Shown: in pieces, positions 8,275 through 18,186 of the stretch
Position numbering within the stretch: position 1 is the stretch's first letter
Layout: each line of letters starts with the position of its first letter
Assembly: GCA_023150835.1 (NCBI GenBank)
Contig: JAKLKB010000052.1
Span: forward strand, 1-41,967
Origin: Myxococcota bacterium
GTDB lineage: Bacteria; Myxococcota_C; UBA6777
DNA: 41,967 nt
Direction: 5' to 3'
The notes under the pieces: model-generated
What the model was told of the DNA's origin: nothing
What the model saw: only the letters and a program-made list of their open reading frames with translations
Databases searched by the model: none
Translations under genes and position numbers: made by a program

Positions 8275-8988
8275 TTATTTGGGGAGACAAGCACCGAAGC
8301 CGGAAGCAAGGCGCTTACAGAGGGTGTTGGCTTTGATGGACTGACAGTTTTTGACGTTGGTGGCTTCGTCATCAGCGGGGATGCACTCAGGTTCGCAAGT
8401 GCCGACGCTTCCAGAACCACGGACATCGACGCAGATCAAGCCCGTGTCGCAACCGCCGTAGCGGATCAAGCATTGCGCGCCTTGGGGGTGGCGGATGACG
8501 GCTTTGTAGCTACCGCTGCCGTAAAGCTGGCCGGGGATGTAGATGCAATATCCAACCGTTTTGCCGTCGCTGGTGCTCAACTCAAGGCAGTTTTCAGGGA
8601 GCAAACAATCGGGGTTTTGGATATCGCCCGTCCCTTTTTTGGGATCGCAAGGATAGAAGCAAAGTGCGTCTCCAAGGAGGTTTTGGCACGACTGCTCGCC
8701 CGACTGGGGAGTGATCCGCCCGCTGCAATCGGCGCTACCCGTGCAGGGAGAAAGATGGGTGACGGGAACGTATTTGGGGGGCGTTCCTGTGGCGTAGGGT
8801 TTGGGGAAAGGATCGTAATCTTTGCCTTCGGGGCGTTTGGCTTCGGGACGATCTTCGGGATTGAGGGGTCCGTCGACGGTGCCGGGGGGTTTGCTTGGGT
8901 CACCACAGGCACCGAATCCAACGGCGGCGATCATCAACATAGCTGCGAGCAAGATCGCACGGTGCCAGAGGGAGAGAAGATTTCGCAT
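8275..8988 (-). CDS. Cys-rich secreted lipoprotein of unknown function
   Basis: The 237-residue product has a signal peptide whose hydrophobic core ends in GFGAC near residue 28, a plausible though not ideal lipobox. After a Pro-rich linker, about a dozen Cys residues are spread over the remaining 160 residues in pairs (PCTGSADC, LCFYPCD, DCLLPENC, GCDTGLIC), suggesting a small disulfide-stabilised extracytoplasmic domain. Comparable Cys-rich lipoproteins are common in myxobacteria, but I assign no function. The ATG at 8988 follows GGAG by ten bases. The gene lies downstream of the two metalloproteases on the same strand but behind a terminator hairpin, so it is probably transcribed separately. 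Confidence 0.75.
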   Translation of the reverse strand: MRNLLSLWHRAILLAAMLMIAAVGFGACGDPSKPPGTVDGPLNPEDRPEAKRPEGKDYDPFPKPYATGTPPKYVPVTHLSPCTGSADCSGRITPQSGEQSCQNLLGDALCFYPCDPKKGTGDIQNPDCLLPENCLELSTSDGKTVGYCIYIPGQLYGSGSYKAVIRHPQGAQCLIRYGGCDTGLICVDVRGSGSVGTCEPECIPADDEATNVKNCQSIKANTLCKRLASGFGACLPK

Positions 8989-9049
8989 ACTTGCTTGGCT
9001 CCTTATACATTTCGGAAACTGGCCTGTCTGGGAGACAGGGGCAAAAACG

Positions 9050-9082
9050 CCAAAAGAGGCCCTTTGCGAGAGCCTCTTTTGG
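9050..9082 (-). terminator. Rho-independent terminator for the metalloprotease gene
   Basis: A perfect 11-bp stem CCAAAAGAGGC/GCCTCTTTTGG (9050-9060/9072-9082) has an 11-base loop. Read on the minus strand it follows the stop at 9100 and is followed by CG and TTTTT, which fits an intrinsic terminator. Confidence 0.85.
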
Positions 9083-9099
9083 TGGAAGGCGGGTACAGA

Positions 9100-12000
9100 T
9101 TATTCGTAGAAGACTTGGACGTAGCGCTTCATCATGATGACCACAGTCTCAAGCTGGCGAAGCTCGGCTTCTTTTTCTTGAAGTTCGGCTTGGATCACAG
9201 CAGAGGTGGGTTGTGCAGCGCGAAGCACCTTGATCTTTTCGGCCAGCTCGCGACCGCGAGACACCAACTTGTAAGCGATGCTCTTTTGGTCGTTGGTTTG
9301 GACGGCAAAGTAGGTGCGTGTACCAGCGGCGTTGGTGAATTGGACGGTATCAGCGCCTTGAGGAGGGGTCCAAGCGGAGCCGTTGCCGGTGACACCGACG
9401 GTCATGTAATGGGTGTAGGTGTTTCCGAAGAGACCGCTGTTGAGTTCGGCCATCGCGATAAACATCCCGAAGTATTGGAGCAACGGGTGCCAGTTGGGTG
9501 CGATGGTCTTGTCGCCGTAGGTCATGGAGTATTTCTTCTCGAATTGGCCGGAGATAGCGCCTGCATAGATGTTGTGAACGTCATCTTTGGAGAAGAAGTC
9601 AGAGAAGTTCACGAAGAAGAAGTCGAGGCGGTTGACGTTGAGGCCCCAGTCTCGGATCGCAAGCGTGAGGAGCGCGATGTATTTGTCATACATGGTTCCG
9701 ATGCGATCAAAGCGGTACATCCCGAGGCCCATCTCATCTTGTTGGAGCTTGCTGTAGAAGTATCGGCCTACACCGACGGGGACATCCAACGGATTGGTTT
9801 TGTTGGGATCAGCGGAGGGGATGTAGCCGTTGGTTTCGGCGTTGAGGACGTGACGACCGGGTTCGGGGGTGGAGATCACGCGGTTAATAAAGGAGAGGCC
9901 GCGTTGGATGGCAGCGAGTTGGTTAAAGTATTCGGGGGAGCCTTGGAAGGCGTTTTCGTTGATGGTGCGGAAGATCCAGTTTTGGAAGAAGTCTGAGACC
10001 ACACGGAATTGATCGATGCGTGCGCCCAAGTACCAGCCACCAAGACGCCAGAAACGACGGCCTCGGTTCCAGTTGCTCAAGGGATAGTTTCCGTCGTAGC
10101 GACGGATCATGTTGTCGACGATCTCCATCGGATTGGAACCCGAGTCAAAACGGTTGCAATAGGGGCTTTGTCCGACGAGTTCATCCGAGCAGAAGCGGTA
10201 GTAGTGACGGCGCAGCGGCAAGGTGTCGAGCAAGATGTAGGGGATACCATCGCTGGTCGGCAAAGAGCCGGGGGGACGAACACCCAACAAGCCGTGAACC
10301 TTCATCAGCTCATCGCGATCGCTGACATCATCGACGGTCAGGCGAAGGATCGAGACGGGTTCACCGCCTTTTGCGGGGATACCTTTGGCTTCAAACAGGA
10401 CTTGGCTGGCATCCATGATCTTCATGGCGGGGACATCTTGACCTGTGACGGTCTTTTGGCCCTTCCAGAAAGAAGCGTCGAAAGTCGCGTCAGCGTCGGC
10501 TTTGATCTCGTTTCGGGTGATGCGGATATCGCTGAACATATCCTTGTAGATACCGGTTTTGGCGGATTGGATCTGCTTCTCGATATCAGCGAAGTAAGTG
10601 GCAAGGTTGCTGCGGCTGAGGTTAAGGTTTTCATCGGAGATCTCAAGGCGTGAGCCGTAGCCGTACATGATGGCGGCATGGTCATATTTGCCGATGCCGA
10701 CGACATCGCCATAGCGCTCGCCGTGATAGTCCATGATCGAGGAGTACATATAGAACCAGCGATGACGGTTGTCGCCATCTTCGCCCGGGACGTTTTCGCC
10801 CTGCTTGGCTTTGAGTTCGTTGTAATCTTTGAAGTAGTTGGGTTCATCGGCAGAGGCTTCAAAGTTGTGACGAAGGCCGAGGGTGTGGCCGATCTCGTGT
10901 GCTTGCGTACCGTAGAAGATGTAGCGTTCGAGTTTAACGATCAGCTCTTCACGCGAGATCTTCTCTTTTTCGACGGCTTTGACGAACTTGGTCATTGCGG
11001 GATCGACGTAGGAAGCGAGATAGATGTTGTGTTTGTTGAGGATGCGCTCTTCTTCAAAGAGCTTGTTCAACATGGAGAGTCGGCCAAAGTTGGAGGGGTT
11101 CATGTAGGAAGCAAGCATCTGCTCGACATGCTCGTTGGGCATCTTTTGGAGATCGAGAGCGTTGGCGTTGGGGAAGCTAGAGCGAAGGAGTTCTTCGGGG
11201 ATCATGGCCCAACGCAAGGAGGGTTCTTTGTCGAGGCGCATCAAGCGTTCTTGGATCTGAGCGCGGTCGAGGTTGCGGAGTTTGTGGATGCGCTCTTTGA
11301 AGACGGGGCTTGCGACGAATTGATGGGCTTGATCGAGATCGAAGCCTTGGAAGGCAGGGGCCATGATGGGTTGGTTGTCTTTGACGATCAAAGGTTGGCG
11401 CTTGGTGCCGTCGGGATTGAGATTGTTGACGATATCGAGGTAGTCTTTACCGTTGCGCAAGTCGTCATCGCTGTAGGCCCCGCGCACCATGTCATAGAGA
11501 AGTAAGAAGCGGTTGGCGACTTGTTTGACCGCACCACCGTAGACATAAGCTGCGGAGGAGATGATCTCGCCCGTATCAGGATCGGCAAAGCTCGGGCCAT
11601 AGCCAAGAAGGCCAAAGGAGATCGGTTCGCTGACCCAGTAAAAGAACTTGTAGCGGACATCGCCGATCTCGCGGCGTTGTCCTTTGGGGAGGCCATGATC
11701 GTTGGCGCGCAAGACGACGACGCGGTCGTTTGGATCGGAGCGATTGGTGGCGCGTTTGAAGGCGACGTTCCATTCGTCCATGATCTGGTAGGCGAAACCT
11801 TCCATATTTTTCGGGAAGTCGGGGGACATATAGTACACGATCTGGGAAGGCTTGCGTTGATCTTCGAGGGTATTGTTGGCTTTGTAGCTATCGAGTTCGG
11901 CTTGGGTGGCGACGTTGTGACGGTTGGTGAGGTATTGGTAGCTCCAGTCCGCAAGGCCACGATCGGGGTTGTATTGGAGGATGGTGGTACGGAAGAAGCC

Positions 12001-12756
12001 AAACTTTTCAAACTGCCCGTCGGTCATGGGTTTCGGGGTATAGGTGCTTTTCTTGACTTGACGGAAAGAGTTGCGGTAGCGGACGCGGAAAGAGCTGAGG
12101 TGCAAGCCCTGACCCCAAAGAGAAAAGACCCCGCCAAGCGCGGGAGAGAGGACATCTTCGGTGACGATGTCCATGTAGTCTTTTTCCATCTTGACTTCTT
12201 CGGGACGGACGTTGGTGGTCATCTCTTTCATGGCGGAGCTATAACCAAGCATCCGGTAGATCCAGAAAGAATCGGTAAAGTCGGTGATGGCTTGGCGTTC
12301 CCAAACGACCCGAAAATGGGGGCGTTGGTACCAAGGTTTGTCGACCATGTCTTCGACGATCACGTTGCTCGGTTCGCCTGTGGAGTAGTTGACACCATAG
12401 CGAACGGTAAAGTGGCCAGCGATCGGCCATGCCATGATGGGGGCAACGGTGGAGTCAGCGTTTCGGACGTTGGGTTGGACGGTGTAAGCAAAGAGATAAT
12501 TTTCGGTGATCTCCCAGCGGATCTTGTAGCCCTCGCCGGTGGCTCCTTTGAAGATGAATCCGGGAGTTTCGTAAGGTGCTTCGATTACGGTTTTTTGGAA
12601 ATACCAGTCGCCTTTGAACTGTTGCTTGTCCAAGGCAAGCGGTCGAACGGTGCTTCGATCACCGCGTGAGATGGCACATCCCGACCCTGCCATCGCCCCG
12701 AACGCCATCGCGCCGAGGAGAAGCAAGGCCAACGATGTTCGTTTGTGCCTAGCCAT
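9100..12756 (-). CDS. Zinc-dependent metalloprotease lipoprotein (metzincin type)
   Basis: This is a 1,218-residue extracytoplasmic protein. The N-terminal signal peptide ends in GSGC, giving a probable lipidated Cys, then a segment DRSxVxPLALDKxQFxG shared with the neighbouring paralogue. The catalytic zinc site HEIGHTLGLRH lies at residues 620-630 (H620, E621, H624, H630), followed by HNF and a Met-turn SIMDY with Met675. Motif order and context match the large bacterial zinc-dependent metalloproteases of the DUF5117/DUF4953 group, whose substrates are generally unknown. The C-terminus ends in a Glu-rich helical segment. The ATG at 12756 follows AAGGAGA; an upstream in-frame ATG at 12798 would sit before the signal sequence. 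It is followed by a terminator and lies 66 bases after the paralogue. Confidence 0.88.
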   Translation of the reverse strand: MARHKRTSLALLLLGAMAFGAMAGSGCAISRGDRSTVRPLALDKQQFKGDWYFQKTVIEAPYETPGFIFKGATGEGYKIRWEITENYLFAYTVQPNVRNADSTVAPIMAWPIAGHFTVRYGVNYSTGEPSNVIVEDMVDKPWYQRPHFRVVWERQAITDFTDSFWIYRMLGYSSAMKEMTTNVRPEEVKMEKDYMDIVTEDVLSPALGGVFSLWGQGLHLSSFRVRYRNSFRQVKKSTYTPKPMTDGQFEKFGFFRTTILQYNPDRGLADWSYQYLTNRHNVATQAELDSYKANNTLEDQRKPSQIVYYMSPDFPKNMEGFAYQIMDEWNVAFKRATNRSDPNDRVVVLRANDHGLPKGQRREIGDVRYKFFYWVSEPISFGLLGYGPSFADPDTGEIISSAAYVYGGAVKQVANRFLLLYDMVRGAYSDDDLRNGKDYLDIVNNLNPDGTKRQPLIVKDNQPIMAPAFQGFDLDQAHQFVASPVFKERIHKLRNLDRAQIQERLMRLDKEPSLRWAMIPEELLRSSFPNANALDLQKMPNEHVEQMLASYMNPSNFGRLSMLNKLFEEERILNKHNIYLASYVDPAMTKFVKAVEKEKISREELIVKLERYIFYGTQAHEIGHTLGLRHNFEASADEPNYFKDYNELKAKQGENVPGEDGDNRHRWFYMYSSIMDYHGERYGDVVGIGKYDHAAIMYGYGSRLEISDENLNLSRSNLATYFADIEKQIQSAKTGIYKDMFSDIRITRNEIKADADATFDASFWKGQKTVTGQDVPAMKIMDASQVLFEAKGIPAKGGEPVSILRLTVDDVSDRDELMKVHGLLGVRPPGSLPTSDGIPYILLDTLPLRRHYYRFCSDELVGQSPYCNRFDSGSNPMEIVDNMIRRYDGNYPLSNWNRGRRFWRLGGWYLGARIDQFRVVSDFFQNWIFRTINENAFQGSPEYFNQLAAIQRGLSFINRVISTPEPGRHVLNAETNGYIPSADPNKTNPLDVPVGVGRYFYSKLQQDEMGLGMYRFDRIGTMYDKYIALLTLAIRDWGLNVNRLDFFFVNFSDFFSKDDVHNIYAGAISGQFEKKYSMTYGDKTIAPNWHPLLQYFGMFIAMAELNSGLFGNTYTHYMTVGVTGNGSAWTPPQGADTVQFTNAAGTRTYFAVQTNDQKSIAYKLVSRGRELAEKIKVLRAAQPTSAVIQAELQEKEAELRQLETVVIMMKRYVQVFYE

Positions 12757-12801
12757 GGGACTCTCCTTTATAATCTTGACGTTGTTTTTTTGATTCATTG
12801 T

Positions 12802-12817
12802 ACCGCATTGATGCGGT
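12802..12817. other. Short hairpin between the two metalloprotease genes
   Basis: ACCGCAT/ATGCGGT is a perfect 7-bp stem with a 2-base loop, five bases after the stop codon of the upstream paralogue. On the minus strand it is not followed by a T-run, so it is not a convincing terminator; it may mark an mRNA processing or pausing site. Confidence 0.5.
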
Positions 12818-12822
12818 GGGGC

Positions 12823-15800
12823 TTACTTTCCGCTGTAGAGCGAGACGTACCATTTCATGATCGTCAGGTTGGTTTCCAACAGATCGAGTTCGCCTTCTTT
12901 GCGCTCGATCTCGCTGCGTTGCACGTTGGGCGTACAGCAGCGGAGGAGTTCGAGTTCTCCAGCGAGTTCTTTGGCGCGAACAACCATCTTCCAAGCGATG
13001 CTGTTGTTGTCTTTGCTTTGGACGGCGAAGTATTCGCGGGTTCCGCGATAGTTGGTGAAGCTGAGGGTGCGCGACCCGGGGGGAGGCGTCCAGCTTGCGC
13101 CGTTGCCGGTGATGCCGACTTGCATGTACTCGGTGAAGGTGCTGTCGGTGACATCGTTGTTGAGCGCAGCAAGCGCAACAAACATCCCGATCTGTTGGAG
13201 GACAGGGTGCCATCCGGGTTGGACAGGGAGGGTTTTGTTGTTTTGGACGTGCTTAAACAACAAGTTGCTGTTTTTGTCCCAAACACCCGATATCGATTGA
13301 GAGAACAAGCCCAAGGAGTCGTCACGGAAGAGGTCGTAGAAGTTGGTGAAGACCCAGTTGAGATCGTTGTTATAGAAGTCCCATTGGCGGATGGCCATCA
13401 CAAGCATCGCGTAATACTTGTCGATAAAGAAACCAACACGGCGATAGCGCTGCGAAGACACACCGTAGTATCCGTCAACAAGGCGGGCAAACATATACTT
13501 GCCGACGCCGACGGGAAGGTTGACGATCTCGTCGTTGTAATCGGAAGGACGGCTGCTTTGGCGTTCCCAAACACCCGTGATCTTGTCTTTGAGGTGTTGT
13601 CCGACATCGGGGCGTAGGACGACGTTGGTCAAGAAGGTAAAGCCCAACTGGACGGCCTTGAGTTTGTCTTCAAAGTCTTTGGTGCTGCGGTAGTCGGGTT
13701 GGGTGATCAAGCGGTTGACAAAGTCTTGGTAGATCAGGGCGACGTTTTGATAAGCATTCATGGAAAGGCCGATGGCATCGCCCGTATAGAAGAGGCGACG
13801 GCCACGACGCCAATAACGCAGCGGATAGGTGCGTTCGTTGCTGTCGATCAAGTATTGGACGATCTCGGTTGCGGTGGTTCCGGTATCACGGCGCATACAG
13901 AAGGCATCTTGGCCGACGTTGTAATCTGAGCAGTAGCGGAAGTCGCGCAGTTTGAGAGCGTTTTGAGGATCGGCGTTTTGGCGATCGACGGAGAGATCCC
14001 ACTTGATGAGTTCGCCCTTTTTACGGGGGTCATCGACGGCTTTTTCGACAAGGCCACCGTAGATGAACGAGATGGCTGCGACGTCTGTTTTGCCGACGCC
14101 TTGGGAGTCGTTGTAGAGTTCGCCTGCGTAGTCCATGACCGAAGCGTTGCGATAGAAGTCTTTGTGGCCTGTGTCAGCAGGGCAAGGACCGCTGGTGCAT
14201 TCGGTGGCGGGAGTTTTGCCTTCTTTGAGATCCCAGTAGGCATTGGGGAAGTTGTGTTCGTCGGTGGAGCCTTTGAAGTTGTGCATCAAGCCGAGGGTGT
14301 GGCCGACTTCGTGAGCGGTGACGGAAGTGATCAAGAGTTCCATGATGCGCTTGCGCACTTCGTCGCGGGGGGTTTTTTGCTTGGCGTGGAACTCGACAAA
14401 GGTACGCACAGCGGGGTCTGCGTAGGCTTGCATGTACATGTTGTGTTTGGAGGGACGCCACATCTCATGTTGTTGCAAGTGCAGGTTGGTGGGTCGCAAG
14501 ATCTCGGTGGGGTTGTAATAGTTGAGATGGCGTTGGACATCTTGATCGGGATCGGACAAGAGTGCAGCGGGGTTTTCGACGTCGGGACGGGCCAATTCGA
14601 GGAAGTCTTGGCTCATCATCATGCGCTTGAGGTTGAGATCATCGTCGATACGGGCCATCCGCGCTTGGATCATCGAACCATCGAGTTTGCGGAGTTGTTG
14701 CATTTGTTGGAAGAAGTTGGTGCTCAACACGCGCGAACGAAGTTGGTTGAGATCCATGCGGGTTTTGGGGGCCATGAAAGATTGCGTGTACTTTTGTGTG
14801 GACTCACCGTTGAGGCCGACCATGATGTTAAAGTCGCGCAAGCGATCCACGGCAGCGAAGTATTCGGCGCTGTTGGTGATATCTTGATCGGTGAAGCGGC
14901 CCGTGATCATATCGAAGTAAGTCATATAAGTATCGACGATACGGCGATAAGCTCCTGCGTAGATGTACGCAGCACCGTGGATGATCTGGCCGGAGTCGGG
15001 GTCTGTGATGCTCGGGCCAAAGCCCAAAAGACCGAAGGCAAGGGGTGTATCGACCCACCAAACGAAGTTATAGCGGATATCACCGAGTTCACGGCGAACT
15101 TTGGTGGCGTCTGCGCAGGCTTTGAAGTCTTCGGGCTTGGCATCCACGAGGGAAAGCTTGCAAGAGGCGGGGACGTTGGCTTTTTCGGCCTCATCGGGTC
15201 CGTCTTCGCGTTTGAGGGCGGGATATCCGTTCATACGGAGTTCAAAGCAGGTATCGCTGCGGCCCGTAGCGGTTTGGAAGGCTTGGTTCCAGCCGCGTTC
15301 GACCGTACGCATCGAAGGGAGCATATCGGTGGGGAAAGCAGGCGACAGGTAATACACGACTTTGCGGGGTTTTTGTTGGGCGATCGGGGTATTTTCCGAG
15401 GTGTATCGTTGGATATCTTCGGCGCTCGCGATGTTGTGGCGGTTGGCGTACATCTTGTAGCTCCAGTCCACGAGACCGCGTTCGGGATGGAAGCGCACAA
15501 CGGTAGTACGGAATACACCGAATTTATCGAGCATATAATCGTTGTATTCTTTGGGCTGATAGGTCGAGGGCTTGACCTTGCGGAAGGCGTGGCGTGTGCG
15601 CACGCGGTACGAAGACATCGGGATCTCAAGGATAAAGCTGTACACGGCTTGGGTGTAGTTGGCCGCCGTAACGATATCGTCGGTGACAAAGCCGATGTAG
15701 TCGTTTTGGGTAGTGTCGTTGGGATCTTGGCCAAAGACGAATTGTTCGGGTGGGACGTAGGTTGCGGGGGCGACGCGCATCAAGCCGATCCATTGGTAGT

Positions 15801-16314
15801 AGGTACGGATGATATCGCTAAAGTCCGCGATCACGGAGGCTTCCCAATGAACGCGCATGAACTTTCGCTCATACCAAGGCGGACCATCGGAGGATTCTTC
15901 GACGATCACGTTCGAGGGTTCGCCCGTAACGTAGTTGAGGCGAGGCTTGATATCAAAGTGGCGAGAGATCGGCCACGCAGCCACGGGCGTCAAAGCGCTC
16001 TGGGTGTTTCGAACGTTGGGCGAAGCGTTGAAGGCAAACAGATAACGCTCGGTCACTTCAAAGCGGACCTTTGCGCCTTCGCCGTAGGCTCCTGCACCCG
16101 CGAAGAGACCGCTGGTACCGGGAAGAGTAGCTTCGTAAGGAGCTTCGTACACCGTCTTTTGGTAGTACCACTCCCCTTGGAATTGTTTTTTGTCCAGCGC
16201 CAGCGGCTGCACGAGGCTTCGGTCCGCACGTCGGTAGGCACAGCCTGAACCGAATGTGGACGAGACAGCCATCGTGAACACCGCGAACGCCGCAAGGAAC
16301 AGGCGTCGTCTCAT
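12823..16314 (-). CDS. Zinc-dependent metalloprotease lipoprotein, paralogue
   Basis: The 1,163-residue protein is homologous along its length to the downstream metalloprotease. Its signal peptide ends in FGSGC and is followed by the same DRSxVxPLALDKxQFxGxWYYQKTVxEAPYE segment. The zinc motif HEVGHTLGLMH is at residues 668-678 (H668, E669, H672, H678), followed by HNF; the Met-turn SVMDY has Met727. A Cys-containing insert (CFELRMNG... PASC ... ACAD) in the middle third is absent from the paralogue. The ATG at 16314 is preceded by AAGGAGGAG; a longer frame from 16440 lacks a signal sequence. It is probably co-transcribed with the downstream paralogue. Secreted proteolysis is the expected role; the target is not known. 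Confidence 0.88.
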   Translation of the reverse strand: MRRRLFLAAFAVFTMAVSSTFGSGCAYRRADRSLVQPLALDKKQFQGEWYYQKTVYEAPYEATLPGTSGLFAGAGAYGEGAKVRFEVTERYLFAFNASPNVRNTQSALTPVAAWPISRHFDIKPRLNYVTGEPSNVIVEESSDGPPWYERKFMRVHWEASVIADFSDIIRTYYQWIGLMRVAPATYVPPEQFVFGQDPNDTTQNDYIGFVTDDIVTAANYTQAVYSFILEIPMSSYRVRTRHAFRKVKPSTYQPKEYNDYMLDKFGVFRTTVVRFHPERGLVDWSYKMYANRHNIASAEDIQRYTSENTPIAQQKPRKVVYYLSPAFPTDMLPSMRTVERGWNQAFQTATGRSDTCFELRMNGYPALKREDGPDEAEKANVPASCKLSLVDAKPEDFKACADATKVRRELGDIRYNFVWWVDTPLAFGLLGFGPSITDPDSGQIIHGAAYIYAGAYRRIVDTYMTYFDMITGRFTDQDITNSAEYFAAVDRLRDFNIMVGLNGESTQKYTQSFMAPKTRMDLNQLRSRVLSTNFFQQMQQLRKLDGSMIQARMARIDDDLNLKRMMMSQDFLELARPDVENPAALLSDPDQDVQRHLNYYNPTEILRPTNLHLQQHEMWRPSKHNMYMQAYADPAVRTFVEFHAKQKTPRDEVRKRIMELLITSVTAHEVGHTLGLMHNFKGSTDEHNFPNAYWDLKEGKTPATECTSGPCPADTGHKDFYRNASVMDYAGELYNDSQGVGKTDVAAISFIYGGLVEKAVDDPRKKGELIKWDLSVDRQNADPQNALKLRDFRYCSDYNVGQDAFCMRRDTGTTATEIVQYLIDSNERTYPLRYWRRGRRLFYTGDAIGLSMNAYQNVALIYQDFVNRLITQPDYRSTKDFEDKLKAVQLGFTFLTNVVLRPDVGQHLKDKITGVWERQSSRPSDYNDEIVNLPVGVGKYMFARLVDGYYGVSSQRYRRVGFFIDKYYAMLVMAIRQWDFYNNDLNWVFTNFYDLFRDDSLGLFSQSISGVWDKNSNLLFKHVQNNKTLPVQPGWHPVLQQIGMFVALAALNNDVTDSTFTEYMQVGITGNGASWTPPPGSRTLSFTNYRGTREYFAVQSKDNNSIAWKMVVRAKELAGELELLRCCTPNVQRSEIERKEGELDLLETNLTIMKWYVSLYSGK

Positions 16315-16534
16315 CGTGGGCTCCTCCTTGTAGGGGTAAAACGAGGGTTTCGTTGCGCGGTTTTTTGGGATGGCCCAAAAGACCGCGTTGGGGTAACAGG
16401 TCGATATCTTGCGTTGTGTTGCGTCATCGTTGCTCGACATCTCTCGATGTTTCGATGTGAGAGAAAACAGGGCGAAACGCGCTTGTTTTCTTCGGTATTG
16501 TTTTGCGATCTGTTTTTGCGATCTGTTTTTGTGA

Positions 16535-17647
16535 TCAGACCGAGCCGCCGAGGCTCAGACCAAACGAGCCGTACTGAAGACGGAAAGGGTTCCGAATGAC
16601 CCAGATCGACTGGCCGTTGGCGTTGTTTTGGAACTCGAACTGCGGTCCTGCGTTGCTGTAGCGCAGACTGATAGCGATCCATTGGTTGAAACGATACGAG
16701 GCCGACAAACTAAAGCCGTAGCTGTTTCCTTCGTTGAGGGGGTAGGAAGCGAGATCGGCAGGGGTCAATTTCTCGCTCCCGAAGACTTGGGGGCCGTCAG
16801 GGTTGGCGTAAGCGTCTGCAAAAGAGTAACCCACCCCAAAGAAGATGCTCAATCCCAAGCTAAAGTTCATCACGGGCGTAAAGCCCATCGAGATCGCGTG
16901 GGACATCCCCCAACGTTGGTTCAGGCCGGGGATGCCGGCCAGTTCGGGGTTATAGATCCCGCTGTCTTGGAGGTAGAAGTTGAAGTTGGTGCTAAACGAG
17001 TAGCTGAGGCGCAGGCGTCCATACCAAAACGACCGCCCCACCGAGATAGACGGCGAAAGGCTTGTGATCAACGTGCTTTGACGGGAGCTTGGGGAAAGAG
17101 GAACGTTGGCTCCAAGACCAAAGCTGAATCGAAACCCCGTCAAGCGCTCAGTAAAGAGACCTTTGCTGATGCCGAATCCGAGATCGCGGATCAAGACTTG
17201 GCGAGCGATCCGACCCGTGTCGACGTTGTCGCTCAGCGCTTGGCTCAAGCCCCAACTTGCGCTGAAACCGAGATCGCTCCACCACCCCAACACGCCGTAT
17301 TGTGCGAGCGATGCAGACAAAGACCAGCTAACGCTTGCGCTAATACGCGGGCTGACGGCGAGGTTGTCCCCGCTGGCGTTGACTTCGGCGCTGTTGCCAA
17401 AGGCCACTTTGGACGCTGAGGGCGCAAAGTAAGCAGGCGTATAGCCAAACCCGACGCCGTAGCTCAACATCGGCAAGTGAGGCGCCCAATCGCGGAAATA
17501 AGCAGGTGGTTTGGGGACAGACCAGTCGCTTTGGATATCTTGGTAGGACTCGGGAGTGAGGGGGACATTTTGAGCATAGACCGAAACAGGCGACACAGCC
17601 CCGACCCAAAACAACAGCGCAAAAGAGCAAGAGCAAAAGAAGCGCAT
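16535..17647 (-). CDS. Outer-membrane beta-barrel-like protein
   Basis: A signal peptide (residues 1 to about 25, ending VYAQ) precedes 345 residues rich in alternating polar and aromatic/hydrophobic residues, with many Gly/Ser/Tyr/Phe turns (for example SFGLGANVPLS, LSYSFSTNFNFYL, YGFSLSASYRF). The protein ends with a short beta-strand-like tail, LSLGGSV. This pattern is typical of a transmembrane beta-barrel, and I infer an outer-membrane location. The family is not recognised. The start at 17647 is chosen for the signal peptide, but it lacks a clear ribosome-binding site. In-frame starts at 17806, 17875 and 17884 would add 53-79 low-complexity residues before the signal sequence, so the true start is uncertain. 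It lies 220 bases upstream of the metalloprotease pair and is co-directional. Confidence 0.7.
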   Translation of the reverse strand: MRFFCSCSFALLFWVGAVSPVSVYAQNVPLTPESYQDIQSDWSVPKPPAYFRDWAPHLPMLSYGVGFGYTPAYFAPSASKVAFGNSAEVNASGDNLAVSPRISASVSWSLSASLAQYGVLGWWSDLGFSASWGLSQALSDNVDTGRIARQVLIRDLGFGISKGLFTERLTGFRFSFGLGANVPLSPSSRQSTLITSLSPSISVGRSFWYGRLRLSYSFSTNFNFYLQDSGIYNPELAGIPGLNQRWGMSHAISMGFTPVMNFSLGLSIFFGVGYSFADAYANPDGPQVFGSEKLTPADLASYPLNEGNSYGFSLSASYRFNQWIAISLRYSNAGPQFEFQNNANGQSIWVIRNPFRLQYGSFGLSLGGSV

Positions 17648-17886
17648 CGCAGCGGAAGATACGGCAGGGAGTGTGCGAACGGGAGCCGCAACGGCGAGTG
17701 CTGCTGTCGAGGTGCGAGGCGTCTGATGGGTCGCTGTCGTCGCTTGGATCGCTGTGTCGGTTCCGCCATTTGCGCCGATTGATCGTTTTGATCGTGTCGC
17801 GTGCATGAACTGTGTCAACCTCGTCTTGTGTAGGGCAGATCGGTGGCTTGGTCTGTAGAGTGATTTGCGTTTCATCTTCAACATAT

Positions 17887-17906
17887 TGAAATCAAAAATG
17901 ATTTCA
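17887..17906. promoter_or_regulatory. Perfect inverted repeat, candidate operator
   Basis: TGAAATCA-AAAA-TGATTTCA is an 8-bp perfect inverted repeat in an AT-rich pocket, of the size bound by dimeric repressors. It lies upstream of the barrel-protein gene, immediately upstream of the in-frame ATG at 17884. No regulator is assigned. Confidence 0.45.
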
Positions 17907-18186
17907 CTTTCTTTGTTATGCGCATGGGTGAACTGTAATGAGAAAGCTCGCGTGGGGCGTTGGGGCGAAGAAGGAGAGGAAGAAGCAGGAGAGCCGATCA
18001 CAGAAACCGAGCGCTGTCCTTGGGGTCTTTGGTTCCACATACTTTTATCGGGCCATGAAAACTTTTTTGGGAATAAAACAAAAAGTCGTTGAACTTCGTT
18101 CACTTAACATCGTGCAAGAGTCGCCATTTGGGTCGTGATACACAGGAGCGAACGCTTTGTAGCACGGAGTGGATCAATTTCGCAAT

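Noticed and set aside
12802-12817. Hairpin between metalloprotease genes as a terminator
   Set aside because: There is no T-run on the minus strand after the stem; it is listed only as a hairpin.
7843-16248. Long plus-strand frames (for example 7843-9996, 10678-11505, 11521-12669, 12745-13617 and 13963-16248) opposite the Cys-rich lipoprotein and metalloprotease genes
   Set aside because: They are antisense shadows of clear minus-strand genes with signal peptides and catalytic motifs. Their products are compositionally odd (Val/Asp/Gly-rich), show no domain, and lack ribosome-binding sites.
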